Positions 1-6,728 of a stretch of DNA of 8,560 nucleotides are shown here, in pieces. The notes beneath the pieces are model-generated. The model saw nothing but the letters and a program-made list of their open reading frames with translations, did not search any database and was not told the DNA's origin. Made by a program: the position numbers and the translations under genes. How positions within the stretch are numbered: the stretch's first letter is position 1; every line of letters begins with the position of its first letter. The DNA comes from an uncultured Bacilli bacterium (GTDB taxonomy: Bacteria > Bacillota_I > Bacilli_A > RF39 > UBA660): positions 1-8,560 of the forward strand of contig CANRMZ010000044.1 in assembly GCA_947631885.1 (NCBI GenBank). The letters are read 5' to 3'.

Positions 1-527
1 AAAGAATTTTCCGCTTCTTCTTTAAGCATGATTGCTGTTTTATATACCTCATCTTTTAAAATAGATAATTTATCTTCAGAAAGTTCATCAATATCTAGAG
101 TATAATTTTTCTTATTAATATTCTCCAAACATTTAATTATTTTATTTATTTCTTTATCTTGTTTTAAATTAAATTTTATAAACAAATAAAGAATTATTAT
201 AACTAAAAGCAAAACAATAACACTTTCTAAAACCAGAAAAGCAACATAAGTTTTATCATTTTTCTTAACAAGGCTATCTTCTTTTAAATCATAGCCATAT
301 TTTTGTAAAACATTATCATTACTTTCGATGATATTAATAATATCTTTTTCATCAAAGTCAGGATAATCTTGTTGAATTAGCAAAATAATATCATTTATCT
401 TATTATTAAAATTTTCTTTATATGAATTGTATTCTACAGTCTTAATAATTAAAAAAATAAAACTAAAAATAAAAAATACTAAAATAGTAATAATAAAATA
501 GTTTTTAAAATACTGATTATTCTTCAT
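1..527 (-). CDS. Sensor histidine kinase, N-terminal part (runs off left edge)
   Basis: An open frame starting at ATG 525-527 reads to the window edge without a stop, giving 175 codons. The start overlaps the last 11 bases of the response-regulator gene, so the two are translationally coupled. A short cytoplasmic start is followed by a hydrophobic segment at about residues 10-30, an outside loop of about 60 residues (31-93), a second membrane segment at about 94-117, and a charged cytoplasmic linker. The linker (about 147-175, with DELSEDKLSILKDEVYKTA) resembles the stretch just before the dimerisation/phosphoacceptor helix in VanS- and Bce-associated Firmicute kinases. The phosphorylated histidine and ATPase domain lie outside the window, so the kinase call rests on position, topology and this linker. 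It would phosphorylate the adjacent regulator. The outside loop is longer than the near-absent loop of true BceS intramembrane sensors, so direct ligand sensing is possible. Confidence 0.85.
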   Translation of the reverse strand, partial: MKNNQYFKNYFIITILVFFIFSFIFLIIKTVEYNSYKENFNNKINDIILLIQQDYPDFDEKDIINIIESNDNVLQKYGYDLKEDSLVKKNDKTYVAFLVLESVIVLLLVIIILYLFIKFNLKQDKEINKIIKCLENINKKNYTLDIDELSEDKLSILKDEVYKTAIMLKEEAENS

Positions 528-1167
528 CTATCCTATACCCCACACCTTTAATCGTTATAATAATATCACTACCTAGTTTTTCTCTTATTCTTTTTAGATA
601 TACGGTAATTGTATGATCATCAACATCGTTTCCCGTAAGCTCCCAGATCTTATCTAATAACGTATCTCTTGTTACAACTTTATTAATATTTAAAAATAGT
701 AACTCCAAGATTTTTCTTTCTAAACCCGATAAGCTTATTTCCGTATCATTTTTATATATGGTCATTTTATCCATATCAAAGACGATATCTTTAGCTTTTA
801 AAATACGATTTTTTCTTTTACGCATTAATATATTATTAACTCTAGCTAAAAGCTCTTTGGAAGAAAAGGGTTTAGTTACATAATCTTCGGCCCCTAACGT
901 AAGACCTTTAACAACATTTTCTTCATCATCAATCGCAGTCAAGAAAATCGTTGGAATATTTTTAGCTTTTATTTCTTTGTCATATAAATCAAAGCCATTG
1001 CCATCAGGTAAAGATACATCTAAAATAATGGCATCATAATCATTAGTTAAACTATTAATGCCCTCTTTATAAGTAGATACTATATCAATATCATAGTTAT
1101 TCTTTTGAAAGAAATAACTTAATCCTTGTGATATCTGTTCATTATCCTCGATTAATAATAATTTCAT
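517..1167 (-). CDS. OmpR/PhoB-family response regulator
   Basis: This 216-residue protein has a receiver domain (about 1-115) and a winged-helix DNA-binding domain (about 120-216). Acidic-pocket residues E7 and D8, phosphoacceptor D50 (in ILDVSLPDG), T77 and K99 (in VTKPF) are all present, so it should be phosphorylatable. The C-terminal half carries the family signatures LSGLERKILELL, a recognition-helix region with TITVYLKRIREKL, and a terminal GVGYRI. I chose ATG 1165-1167 because the receiver begins at once with MKLLLIEDNE and a purine-rich GGTGGAG lies just upstream; the in-frame GTG at 1197 would add ten non-conserved residues. It follows the ABC permease by about 60 bases and overlaps the kinase gene. 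It probably controls the ABC transporter operon through the 11-bp direct repeats at 4401-4422 (inference). Confidence 0.93.
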   Translation of the reverse strand: MKLLLIEDNEQISQGLSYFFQKNNYDIDIVSTYKEGINSLTNDYDAIILDVSLPDGNGFDLYDKEIKAKNIPTIFLTAIDDEENVVKGLTLGAEDYVTKPFSSKELLARVNNILMRKRKNRILKAKDIVFDMDKMTIYKNDTEISLSGLERKILELLFLNINKVVTRDTLLDKIWELTGNDVDDHTITVYLKRIREKLGSDIIITIKGVGYRIDEE

Positions 1168-1169
1168 AT

Positions 1170-1176
1170 CTCCACC
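1170..1176 (-). promoter_or_regulatory. Ribosome binding site deciding the response-regulator start
   Basis: GGTGGAG on the minus strand ends two bases before ATG 1167. It is an imperfect Shine-Dalgarno sequence at rather close spacing, but it supports the internal ATG over the upstream GTG at 1197, which has only a pyrimidine-rich stretch before it. Confidence 0.5.
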
Positions 1177-1185
1177 ATGCCTTTT

Positions 1186-1191
1186 ATTATA
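1186..1191 (-). promoter_or_regulatory. Possible -10 element before the regulator gene
   Basis: A perfect TATAAT lies in the gap between permease and regulator. No good -35 is found 16-18 bases upstream (the sequence there is TTTCCT-like and part of the terminator hairpin), and the leader would be only about 12 bases. It may give low-level regulator/kinase expression independent of the ABC genes, or may be chance in AT-rich DNA. Confidence 0.22.
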
Positions 1192-1202
1192 ACCCACATA
1201 GT

Positions 1203-1228
1203 AAAAAAAGGAAAATAAATTCCTTTTT
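1203..1228 (-). terminator. Hairpin after the ABC permease gene
   Basis: A 9-bp perfect stem (arms 1220-1228 and 1205-1213, AAAAAGGAA with TTCCTTTTT) has a six-base loop, and the 3' arm runs into two further Ts. It starts within the permease stop codon. It is AT-rich, with a U-tract partly inside the stem, so it is probably a leaky terminator or mRNA-stabilising hairpin that lets some transcription reach the regulator and kinase. Confidence 0.55.
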
Positions 1229-3689
1229 AAACTGTTTCTTTTCTAATTGTATCAATCATATTTTGTTTATTAATCTTCTTAATAGAGTAACGCATTATGA
1301 TATAAACAATAGCAAATACAAACACAATACATATTAAAATAGCTTTATAAGGTATCACAAAAGGATTTAATCTTTCTGGATCAAAAGCTTTATATAAAAG
1401 TAAGCAAGCAACAAGTCCAGAAGCTGTTCCATAAATTAGTGATTTAGAAGAATAGAATATCGTTTCTAAAGTAATCATTCGATTGAATTCTTTCTTTGTC
1501 ATACCAACGCTTTTTAACATAGCAAACTCTTGAGATCTTAATTCCATATTTGATGTAATCGTATTAAAGATATTAGTTACACCAATTAAGGTAATTAATG
1601 TAATAAAGCCATATAAGAAAATACTAATTACTATAACGATATTTCTTTCAGCTCTACTTTCTTCTTCGAAATTACGTACTTGAATATGCTTATCATAATC
1701 CTCGATATCTTTGACAGTAGCCGCCGTATCAGAAGAATCAATGTAAATTTCAGTTAATAAAACATCAAAGTCAAAGTAATCCTTGTTAAATACTATCGTC
1801 GGATTAGATATTGTTTCATTGCCATATACTGGTTCATCACATAAAGCACCAATTACATATTCATAAGGAGTCTCTGTCATTTCATCTATAAGAGCCATTT
1901 TATCATTTTTCTTATATTTAAAGGTTCTTGTCTCTTCTCCATCAGTATTATAGTCTTTATCGTAAAGTAATACTTTATCTTTTACATCATTATATTTTAA
2001 TTTATTTTTCTTAACATATTCTCTAAAGGTTGCATCATCTAATACTACAGTATTAAGGTATACACTTGGAGTACAGTCATCAGGGTCTTCCCCTTTACAG
2101 CTATAAGACATCACATCTTTATCATTCATATTTTTGGTATCTTCACTTATAAAATATTTATCTTTAATACTATAGATAACATAGCTTTTTTCAACACCCT
2201 TGAAACTATTTAACATCTTTGCAGTGTCATCAAGGCTTTGAAGAGTATTATTAGTATAAATCATAATATCATAGCCATAGTCCATGTACATAGTATCGGT
2301 TATATTAAAGCCCTGACCTACAAAATAAGAAAGAGCAATGAATACAAAGATGCTTACAGTTAAAGATATAACTGTCGTGCGATATTTCTTTTTACTTCTT
2401 TTTAGATTCTTAGCTGCTAAAACCCCACCAGTTTTAAACATTTTTTCAATTATTTTAGGAGTTTTTAATTTATTAGCCTTAATTGTAATATCTCTTGTTG
2501 ACCTTAAATTTTCAATCGGGCTAACTTTACTTGCTCTTCTTGCAGATGATAAAGATGATAAGAATATCGTTAAGAAAGCTAAAACAATAGCAATAATACA
2601 AGCAAGAATTGATGGTGTAAAAATAATACCCTCACTTAAATTAATAAAATCTTTTAATAAATAATTAACTACTTTAAAGAGAATGAAATCTCCTAAAAGA
2701 CCACTTAATATTCCAATAGGAATACCTATACAGCCAATAATTAATCCTTCATAAATAACACTTTTTCTAATTTGTTTTTTAGTAGCACCAACACTTGAAA
2801 GCATTCCATACATTTTCATTTTTTCTGTGGTTGAAATAGCAAATGAGTTACGAATACAAAAGATACTAGCAATCATTATGATAGCAATTATAATGCCGGC
2901 GATAGTAAGAAGCATTTTGGTTGTATCGGAAGAGAAACTAAAGACCTCTAAATGAAGTAAATAAGTATTTAGATAGCAACTATATTTTGGCTGTTTAGCG
3001 TCTTGCGCTCCGTCATAAAAAGCTTTCCAATCATCTATGTCTAAGATTTCTGAAATACTCTTTTTATAGCTACTAGGCTTAGCAAGTGTAACATAAAGAT
3101 CAATATTATCAGTCTTCTCTCCTGTCGTGTATCCCCTTGAAATATAGGAATCTATTACTCCTACTATAGTATAAGTTTTAGAAGTAGTAGTAAAATTATC
3201 ATCAGTTTCATTATAGGTATCAACATCAAAAGTTATAGTATCGCCTATTTTTAAATCATTAAGATTCATTAAGAATTTAGTAAGAGCAATCTCACTGTTA
3301 TTTTCGGCATATCTTCCATCATAAAGCCGATATTTTAGATCAATTAAATTTTGTTTGGAAACCGAATCTATTTCTACATTAAAGCTATAATCATTTTCTT
3401 CATCATATACAAGGTTTGTGGTTCCTACAACATAAAAAGGTCTAATTTTACTTAAATCTTTGTTGTATTTCAAAGTTTCAAAATCATCATTTTTAATCCC
3501 TTCGAGAACAAAATGATAATATCCTTCATTATCAATCGTTTCTACCATAGCAGTCTTTCGAAAGCTTGTAACCATCGTGGCTACTGCACATATCATTGCC
3601 GTAGATAGAACTATGCCTATTATGGTACCGATAGTTCTTTTTTTATTAAGTTTTAAGTTCTTATTTGTTAATTTCTTGAGAATATTCAT
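1227..3689 (-). CDS. ABC transporter permease, FtsX/MacB-like, two ectodomains
   Basis: An 820-residue integral membrane protein built from two FtsX-type halves. Each half has one membrane helix, a large extracytoplasmic domain, then three helices (residues here count from the GTG four codons upstream). Helices are at about 22-47, 262-283, 315-345, 362-385, 442-462, 687-712, 745-771 and 784-803; the outside domains span about 48-260 and 463-685. The halves are clearly duplicated: LSSVGATKKQ at 301-310 matches LKSVGMTKKE at 729-738, and TNKNLK matches AAKNLK before the first helix of each half. FtsX permeases of this kind (COG0577) transport or detoxify antimicrobial peptides, or move lipids and lipoproteins; the substrate cannot be told here. 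I chose ATG 3687-3689 because GTGAGG lies six bases upstream; the GTG at 3701 is part of that site. It begins one base after the ATPase stop, so the two are one transporter. Confidence 0.93.
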   Translation of the reverse strand: MNILKKLTNKNLKLNKKRTIGTIIGIVLSTAMICAVATMVTSFRKTAMVETIDNEGYYHFVLEGIKNDDFETLKYNKDLSKIRPFYVVGTTNLVYDEENDYSFNVEIDSVSKQNLIDLKYRLYDGRYAENNSEIALTKFLMNLNDLKIGDTITFDVDTYNETDDNFTTTSKTYTIVGVIDSYISRGYTTGEKTDNIDLYVTLAKPSSYKKSISEILDIDDWKAFYDGAQDAKQPKYSCYLNTYLLHLEVFSFSSDTTKMLLTIAGIIIAIIMIASIFCIRNSFAISTTEKMKMYGMLSSVGATKKQIRKSVIYEGLIIGCIGIPIGILSGLLGDFILFKVVNYLLKDFINLSEGIIFTPSILACIIAIVLAFLTIFLSSLSSARRASKVSPIENLRSTRDITIKANKLKTPKIIEKMFKTGGVLAAKNLKRSKKKYRTTVISLTVSIFVFIALSYFVGQGFNITDTMYMDYGYDIMIYTNNTLQSLDDTAKMLNSFKGVEKSYVIYSIKDKYFISEDTKNMNDKDVMSYSCKGEDPDDCTPSVYLNTVVLDDATFREYVKKNKLKYNDVKDKVLLYDKDYNTDGEETRTFKYKKNDKMALIDEMTETPYEYVIGALCDEPVYGNETISNPTIVFNKDYFDFDVLLTEIYIDSSDTAATVKDIEDYDKHIQVRNFEEESRAERNIVIVISIFLYGFITLITLIGVTNIFNTITSNMELRSQEFAMLKSVGMTKKEFNRMITLETIFYSSKSLIYGTASGLVACLLLYKAFDPERLNPFVIPYKAILICIVFVFAIVYIIMRYSIKKINKQNMIDTIRKETV

Positions 3690-3690
3690 C

Positions 3691-4362
3691 TTAATCCTCA
3701 CTTACAATCTTACCATCTTCGATTTTAATAATTCTATCTGCACACTTAGCAATTTCCATATTATGCGTAATCATAATAATTGTTTGATTACGTTCCTTAT
3801 TAGATTTCTTTAGTAAATCTACAATTTCATCACTTGCCGTACTATCAAGATTACCGGTAGGTTCGTCCGCTAGAATTATCGTAGGATTAGTAATTAAAGC
3901 TCTTCCGATTGAGGTTCTTTGTTGTTGGCCACCAGAAAGCTCATTAGGAAGATGTTTTCTTCTTTCCCAAAGACCTAGTTCTTTTAATAAACTATTTAAT
4001 TTCTCAGGATCAACTTTGCGATTATCTAAATCAATAGGCAAAGTAATATTTTCCTCAACATTTAATATAGGTATCAAATTATAAAATTGATAAATTAAGC
4101 CTACTTGTCTTCTTCTAAAGATAGCAAGTTTGTCATCATCAAAAGAATATATGTCTTTACCATCAATATAAACTTTACCTGATGTAGGTCTATCTACACC
4201 ACCGATTAAGTGTAAAAGTGTTGATTTACCAGAACCGGACGCTCCAACTATAGCAACAAATTCACCTTTATTTACTGATAAAGATACATTATCAAGAGCC
4301 ACTACTTTAGTTGTTCCTTTACCATATACCTTAGTTAAATTTTCAACTTTTAAAATTTCCAT
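3691..4362 (-). CDS. ABC transporter ATPase, LolD/MacB/BceA-like
   Basis: A 223-residue nucleotide-binding subunit, the usual length for this family. It has Walker A GASGSGKST (residues 40-48), a Q-loop at Q92, the signature LSGGQQQR (142-149), Walker B IILADEPTG (162-170) with catalytic E167, a D-loop around NLDS, and the switch histidine H200 in ITH. The LSGGQQQR signature and ADEPTGNLD sequence are typical of the MacB/LolD/BceA group that pairs with FtsX-type permeases. It supplies ATP-driven force to the permease encoded one base downstream. The start is well supported: AAGGAG at 4370-4375 lies seven bases before ATG 4360-4362. It is the first gene of the operon and follows the promoter and 11-bp repeats at 4394-4422. 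Confidence 0.97.
   Translation of the reverse strand: MEILKVENLTKVYGKGTTKVVALDNVSLSVNKGEFVAIVGASGSGKSTLLHLIGGVDRPTSGKVYIDGKDIYSFDDDKLAIFRRRQVGLIYQFYNLIPILNVEENITLPIDLDNRKVDPEKLNSLLKELGLWERRKHLPNELSGGQQQRTSIGRALITNPTIILADEPTGNLDSTASDEIVDLLKKSNKERNQTIIMITHNMEIAKCADRIIKIEDGKIVSED
3696..3701 (-). promoter_or_regulatory. Ribosome binding site deciding the permease start
   Basis: GTGAGG on the minus strand sits inside the ATPase gene end, six bases before ATG 3689. This makes the ATG, not the overlapping GTG at 3701, the likely permease start, and fits a coupled ATPase-permease unit. Confidence 0.6.
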
Positions 4363-4393
4363 ATTTTTTCTCCTTGTTTTATGAATTAATTAT

Positions 4394-4422
4394 ATTATAG
4401 TAAAGTTACAATAAAGTTACAA
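4394..4422 (-). promoter_or_regulatory. Promoter of the ABC transporter operon
   Basis: TATAAT (4394-4399) is preceded by a 17-base spacer and TTGTAA (4417-4422), a four-of-six match to the sigma-A -35. The predicted leader is about 25 bases and contains AAGGAG. The -35 and the spacer are covered by a tandem 11-bp repeat, so a bound regulator could recruit polymerase or block it. Confidence 0.65.
4401..4422 (-). repeat. Perfect 11-bp tandem repeat, candidate response-regulator site
   Basis: TTGTAACTTTA occurs twice back to back on the minus strand (4412-4422 and 4401-4411). This gives 7-bp TTGTAAC half-sites separated by 4 bp, i.e. one helical turn apart, the layout known for PhoB/OmpR-family dimers bound head to tail. 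An OmpR-family regulator is encoded in the same module. A related octamer (TAAAGTTA on the plus strand) recurs at 4440-4447 inside the upstream terminator, out of helical phase. The function is inferred from layout and context. Confidence 0.6.
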
Positions 4423-4451
4423 AAATAAAAATCTTAACATAAAGTTAAGAT
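4421..4451 (-). terminator. Terminator of the SleB-like gene
   Basis: An 8-bp perfect stem (ATCTTAAC at 4431-4438 on the plus strand, GTTAAGAT at 4444-4451) has a five-base loop. On the minus strand it is followed by TTTTATTTTT. The TAA stop of the upstream gene (4445-4447) lies inside the 5' arm. The stem has only two GC pairs, so termination may be incomplete. Its T-tract abuts the -35 and repeat of the ABC promoter. Confidence 0.65.
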
Positions 4452-5917
4452 CTCGTTAAATTTCTTGATAGACCATCTTCTTGAGTTAATCCAGTATCGC
4501 TAGAATCATCATAGACGAATGTTTCATCTGCAAGATCTGGAAGTACCATTTCGCTACATACTCCTAAGTCTTCTATCATTTCTTGTTCATAAGCATATTC
4601 ATAGTCTAGTTTTAATACATCCGAAGATGCTTGGTGATTACTATATTTATTACCATAACGCATAAAGTTTTCCCAATTACCAGAAACGTTTACCCACCAA
4701 CCTCTAAAACTTAGATAGTCGGTAACCATATCGCGGTAAAAGAAAGTATCAACAGCAGCTTGATATCCAATAGAGTCAGTAGCACCTTTATAATCTAAGT
4801 ACATTTTATCACCATAGAAAACGCTAAATTGTCCCGGTGCAAGGAATTGTGTATAAAGACCCGCACCATACCAATTATTAAAATCAATACTACGATAACG
4901 ATTATATCCTACGCTAGCAACACGACAACATTCATCATAATATTCGCCACCTTCGGCCCTAACACCAGCACATATATCATCAAGTTGTTCATATGTAAGG
5001 CCTTCTCTTATCATAACAATTAACATCTTTTCAGGATAAGTACGTTCTTCTGTTGTATATAAATAATCTAATGCTTCTTGAGAATTTGCAAAGCAAACTC
5101 CAGGCATTGTATTATCACACATACAGATTAACAGTCTATTTAGCATATCTCTAGTTAAATAATATTTTTGTCTAATATCATATGACTTTTGTTCATAAGT
5201 AATCTCTGGTTCTTCAGGTTCGACAGTTTCTTCTAAAGTAGTATTATCTGTAGCTAGTCCACCGTTTTCAGAAGGTTGGATAGCTAAGAAATCTTTTGGA
5301 ACCATTTTATTTTCAATAAAACTATATTGACCATATTTACGAAATAATGGTAGTTCAAAAGGCACTTGAAAAATATCAAATTCTTTTTGTTCATCTTCTA
5401 ATTGTGTAGGTTCAATAGCTTGTTCAGAAGTATAAGCTAATATACTATAGCCATTATCAGCATATGCTGCCGTATCTAATGAAGAAGCATTATTGTTAAA
5501 AACCGCAACTACAGATATAGTACATGCTGCGACAACTCCCGCAGTTAATAAAACCCCTTCTCCTCTATTAGCCAAAAAGTCTGCTAAAATAGATTTAAAT
5601 CCTTTTTTATTTTTTCTTTGATCTGGGAACCATTTTTTCTCAGGTATTTTAGTTAATAAACTTTCCTTTAAAGAAGTCAAATATTTGCAATCAATTATTT
5701 CAGAGAATCTACGCAAAATAAATACACTATTTTTGCTATATAAATATAAATTACTTCCCTTAATAATAGGTTTATATCCTCTAGAAATAAATCTTTGTAT
5801 AATACTTTCTAATACGTTTGCATCTTGAATTAAAGAAACATTACCTTCAGAATCAACTTTTTTAAATATTAATTTATCTCTAGAACCCTCTTTTTTCTTA
5901 TAAAGAACATATTTCAT
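4445..5917 (-). CDS. Membrane-anchored protein with SleB-like (Hydrolase_2) outer domain
   Basis: A 490-residue protein I do not recognise as a named family overall. Residues 1-115 are basic and soluble-looking and match nothing I know. One membrane helix follows at about 120-140, with lysines and arginines before it, placing the N-terminus inside and about 350 residues outside. Residues 141-245 are an acidic linker. Residues about 310-430 resemble SleB/CwlJ-type cell-wall hydrolases (Hydrolase_2): RAEGGE at 320-325 aligns with the AEARGE motif, making E322 the candidate catalytic glutamate; VASVGYNR (333-340) aligns with VaaVxxNR; PGQFS (361-365) aligns with the PxQFS motif; YSNH (425-428) may match the terminal GxHxFY region. 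The outer part has seven cysteines (265, 267, 275, 316, 330, 331, 454), odd for such enzymes. It may cut or bind peptidoglycan. Start ATG 5917 has a GGGGG Shine-Dalgarno-like stretch and a strong promoter. The gene call is sure; the enzyme call is moderate. Confidence 0.72.
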   Translation of the reverse strand: MKYVLYKKKEGSRDKLIFKKVDSEGNVSLIQDANVLESIIQRFISRGYKPIIKGSNLYLYSKNSVFILRRFSEIIDCKYLTSLKESLLTKIPEKKWFPDQRKNKKGFKSILADFLANRGEGVLLTAGVVAACTISVVAVFNNNASSLDTAAYADNGYSILAYTSEQAIEPTQLEDEQKEFDIFQVPFELPLFRKYGQYSFIENKMVPKDFLAIQPSENGGLATDNTTLEETVEPEEPEITYEQKSYDIRQKYYLTRDMLNRLLICMCDNTMPGVCFANSQEALDYLYTTEERTYPEKMLIVMIREGLTYEQLDDICAGVRAEGGEYYDECCRVASVGYNRYRSIDFNNWYGAGLYTQFLAPGQFSVFYGDKMYLDYKGATDSIGYQAAVDTFFYRDMVTDYLSFRGWWVNVSGNWENFMRYGNKYSNHQASSDVLKLDYEYAYEQEMIEDLGVCSEMVLPDLADETFVYDDSSDTGLTQEDGLSRNLTRS

Positions 5918-5925
5918 CTATACAA

Positions 5926-5930
5926 CCCCC
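5926..5930 (-). promoter_or_regulatory. Unusual ribosome binding site of the SleB-like gene
   Basis: GGGGG followed by TTG lies eight bases before ATG 5917. It lacks the usual AGGAGG but can pair with the anti-Shine-Dalgarno CCUCC through one G-U wobble, and is the only G-rich run in the leader. Confidence 0.45.
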
Positions 5931-5944
5931 AAACTATGTTATAG

Positions 5945-5973
5945 ATTATAGCACAAACGACAAATTATGTCAA
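5945..5973 (-). promoter_or_regulatory. Near-consensus sigma-A promoter of the SleB-like gene
   Basis: TTGACA (5968-5973), a 17-base spacer and TATAAT (5945-5950) are both perfect, and TGC before the -10 adds an extended -10 element. The predicted start is near 5938, giving a leader of about 20 bases, too short for a riboswitch. A hyphenated inverted repeat GACA-N5-TGTC (5959-5971) overlaps the -35 and could be an operator, though it may be chance. Confidence 0.88.
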
Positions 5974-5994
5974 ATTTAAGTAAAGATTTTCTAA

Positions 5995-6023
5995 ATTATA
6001 TACTTATACCTGGGTTATTTTAA
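5995..6023 (-). promoter_or_regulatory. Possible second upstream promoter of the SleB-like gene
   Basis: A second TATAAT (5995-6000) has TTAAAA (6018-6023) at 17 bases, four of six matches to the -35. It lies 50 bases upstream of the strong promoter. In DNA this AT-rich it may be chance. The 108-base gap 5918-6025 otherwise holds only the main promoter and the ribosome binding site. Confidence 0.22.
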
Positions 6024-6025
6024 CA

Positions 6026-6727
6026 TTATTTTTTTAATACTCTTCTTATATCTTTGAACTCTGTTATTACGGCATCCGATCGAGAATATAACGCCTGTGA
6101 ATTATTGTCATAATCTATTAAAATGAAAGGTATTTTTGCTCCCTTGCATGCCAAATCACTTTGACTGTCACCAATATGTATGACATTATGAGGAGCCATT
6201 TCTAGACTAGAGAGAATAACTTTAAATCCAACACTACTATATTTCAAATATACATTTTCAAATGAATAAAAAACAGGAAAATATTTATCTATCCCGTGCA
6301 TTGCCAATTTTTTATGAGCTTGAGATGCAAACCAATTAGTATAACAACATAAAAGATATTTTTGGCTTAAGTAATCAAGTTCAGTTTCAATACCCGTTTC
6401 GCATGTTGTATATGATGCTTCACATAAAAACATAGCATCTCTAAATTCTTGACCAGATATGTTATTCTTTCGCAAAGCCTCAATAGCTATTTCCAAAGCT
6501 TGGGCATACGCATCCTGTGAGGATAAACCAGAAATCAACAAGTAGCTTTCATAATATCTGACTGCGGTAAAAAAATCTTTAATAACATCACTTGTATATT
6601 CAACATTAAATGAAGCTAGAGTATCTTTTAAAAAATCTGGCACAGAAGTCCATCTTGTTAAAGTCCCGTCAACATCAAATATTAAAGCCTTAGTATCTAA
6701 ATCTTTTAAATCATTTTTTAAAATCAT
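6026..6727 (-). CDS. HAD-superfamily phosphatase
   Basis: A 233-residue haloacid-dehalogenase-type hydrolase of the subclass I size. Motif I is DVDGT (residues 18-22) with nucleophile D18 and acid/base D20. Motif II is T130 in CYTNW, motif III is K162 in the stretch after FENVYL, and motif IV is GDSQSD (186-191) with Mg-binding D187 and D191. Residues about 25-115 are helical and form the C1 cap that sets substrate choice. All catalytic residues are present, so it should be an active cytosolic phosphatase, probably on a small sugar phosphate, nucleotide or similar; the substrate cannot be read from sequence. It starts one base after the ASCH gene stop (TAA-T-ATG) and has no clear ribosome binding site of its own, implying coupled translation. 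I see no convincing terminator after it, so read-through into the SleB-like gene is possible. Confidence 0.9.
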   Translation of the reverse strand: MILKNDLKDLDTKALIFDVDGTLTRWTSVPDFLKDTLASFNVEYTSDVIKDFFTAVRYYESYLLISGLSSQDAYAQALEIAIEALRKNNISGQEFRDAMFLCEASYTTCETGIETELDYLSQKYLLCCYTNWFASQAHKKLAMHGIDKYFPVFYSFENVYLKYSSVGFKVILSSLEMAPHNVIHIGDSQSDLACKGAKIPFILIDYDNNSQALYSRSDAVITEFKDIRRVLKK

Positions 6728-6728
6728 A

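Noticed and set aside
1195..1197. GTG start for the response regulator
   Set aside because: It would add ten residues unlike any receiver domain and overlaps the candidate -10; ATG 1167 has a better upstream site and the right receiver start.
1128..3813. Plus-strand open frames of 60-110 codons at 1128-1337, 2338-2664 and 3577-3813
   Set aside because: They lie opposite well-supported minus-strand genes, have no ribosome binding sites, and their composition is that expected from antisense of AT-rich membrane-protein genes.
4401..4451. CRISPR-like repeats
   Set aside because: Two contiguous 11-bp copies without spacers; too short and in a promoter.
5918..6025. Riboswitch or small RNA in the largest intergenic gap
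   Set aside because: The predicted transcript start leaves only about 20 leader bases, and no conserved fold or further hairpin is visible.
6026..6060. Terminator after the HAD phosphatase gene
   Set aside because: The region is A/T-rich but I could not find inverted arms followed by a T-tract on the minus strand.
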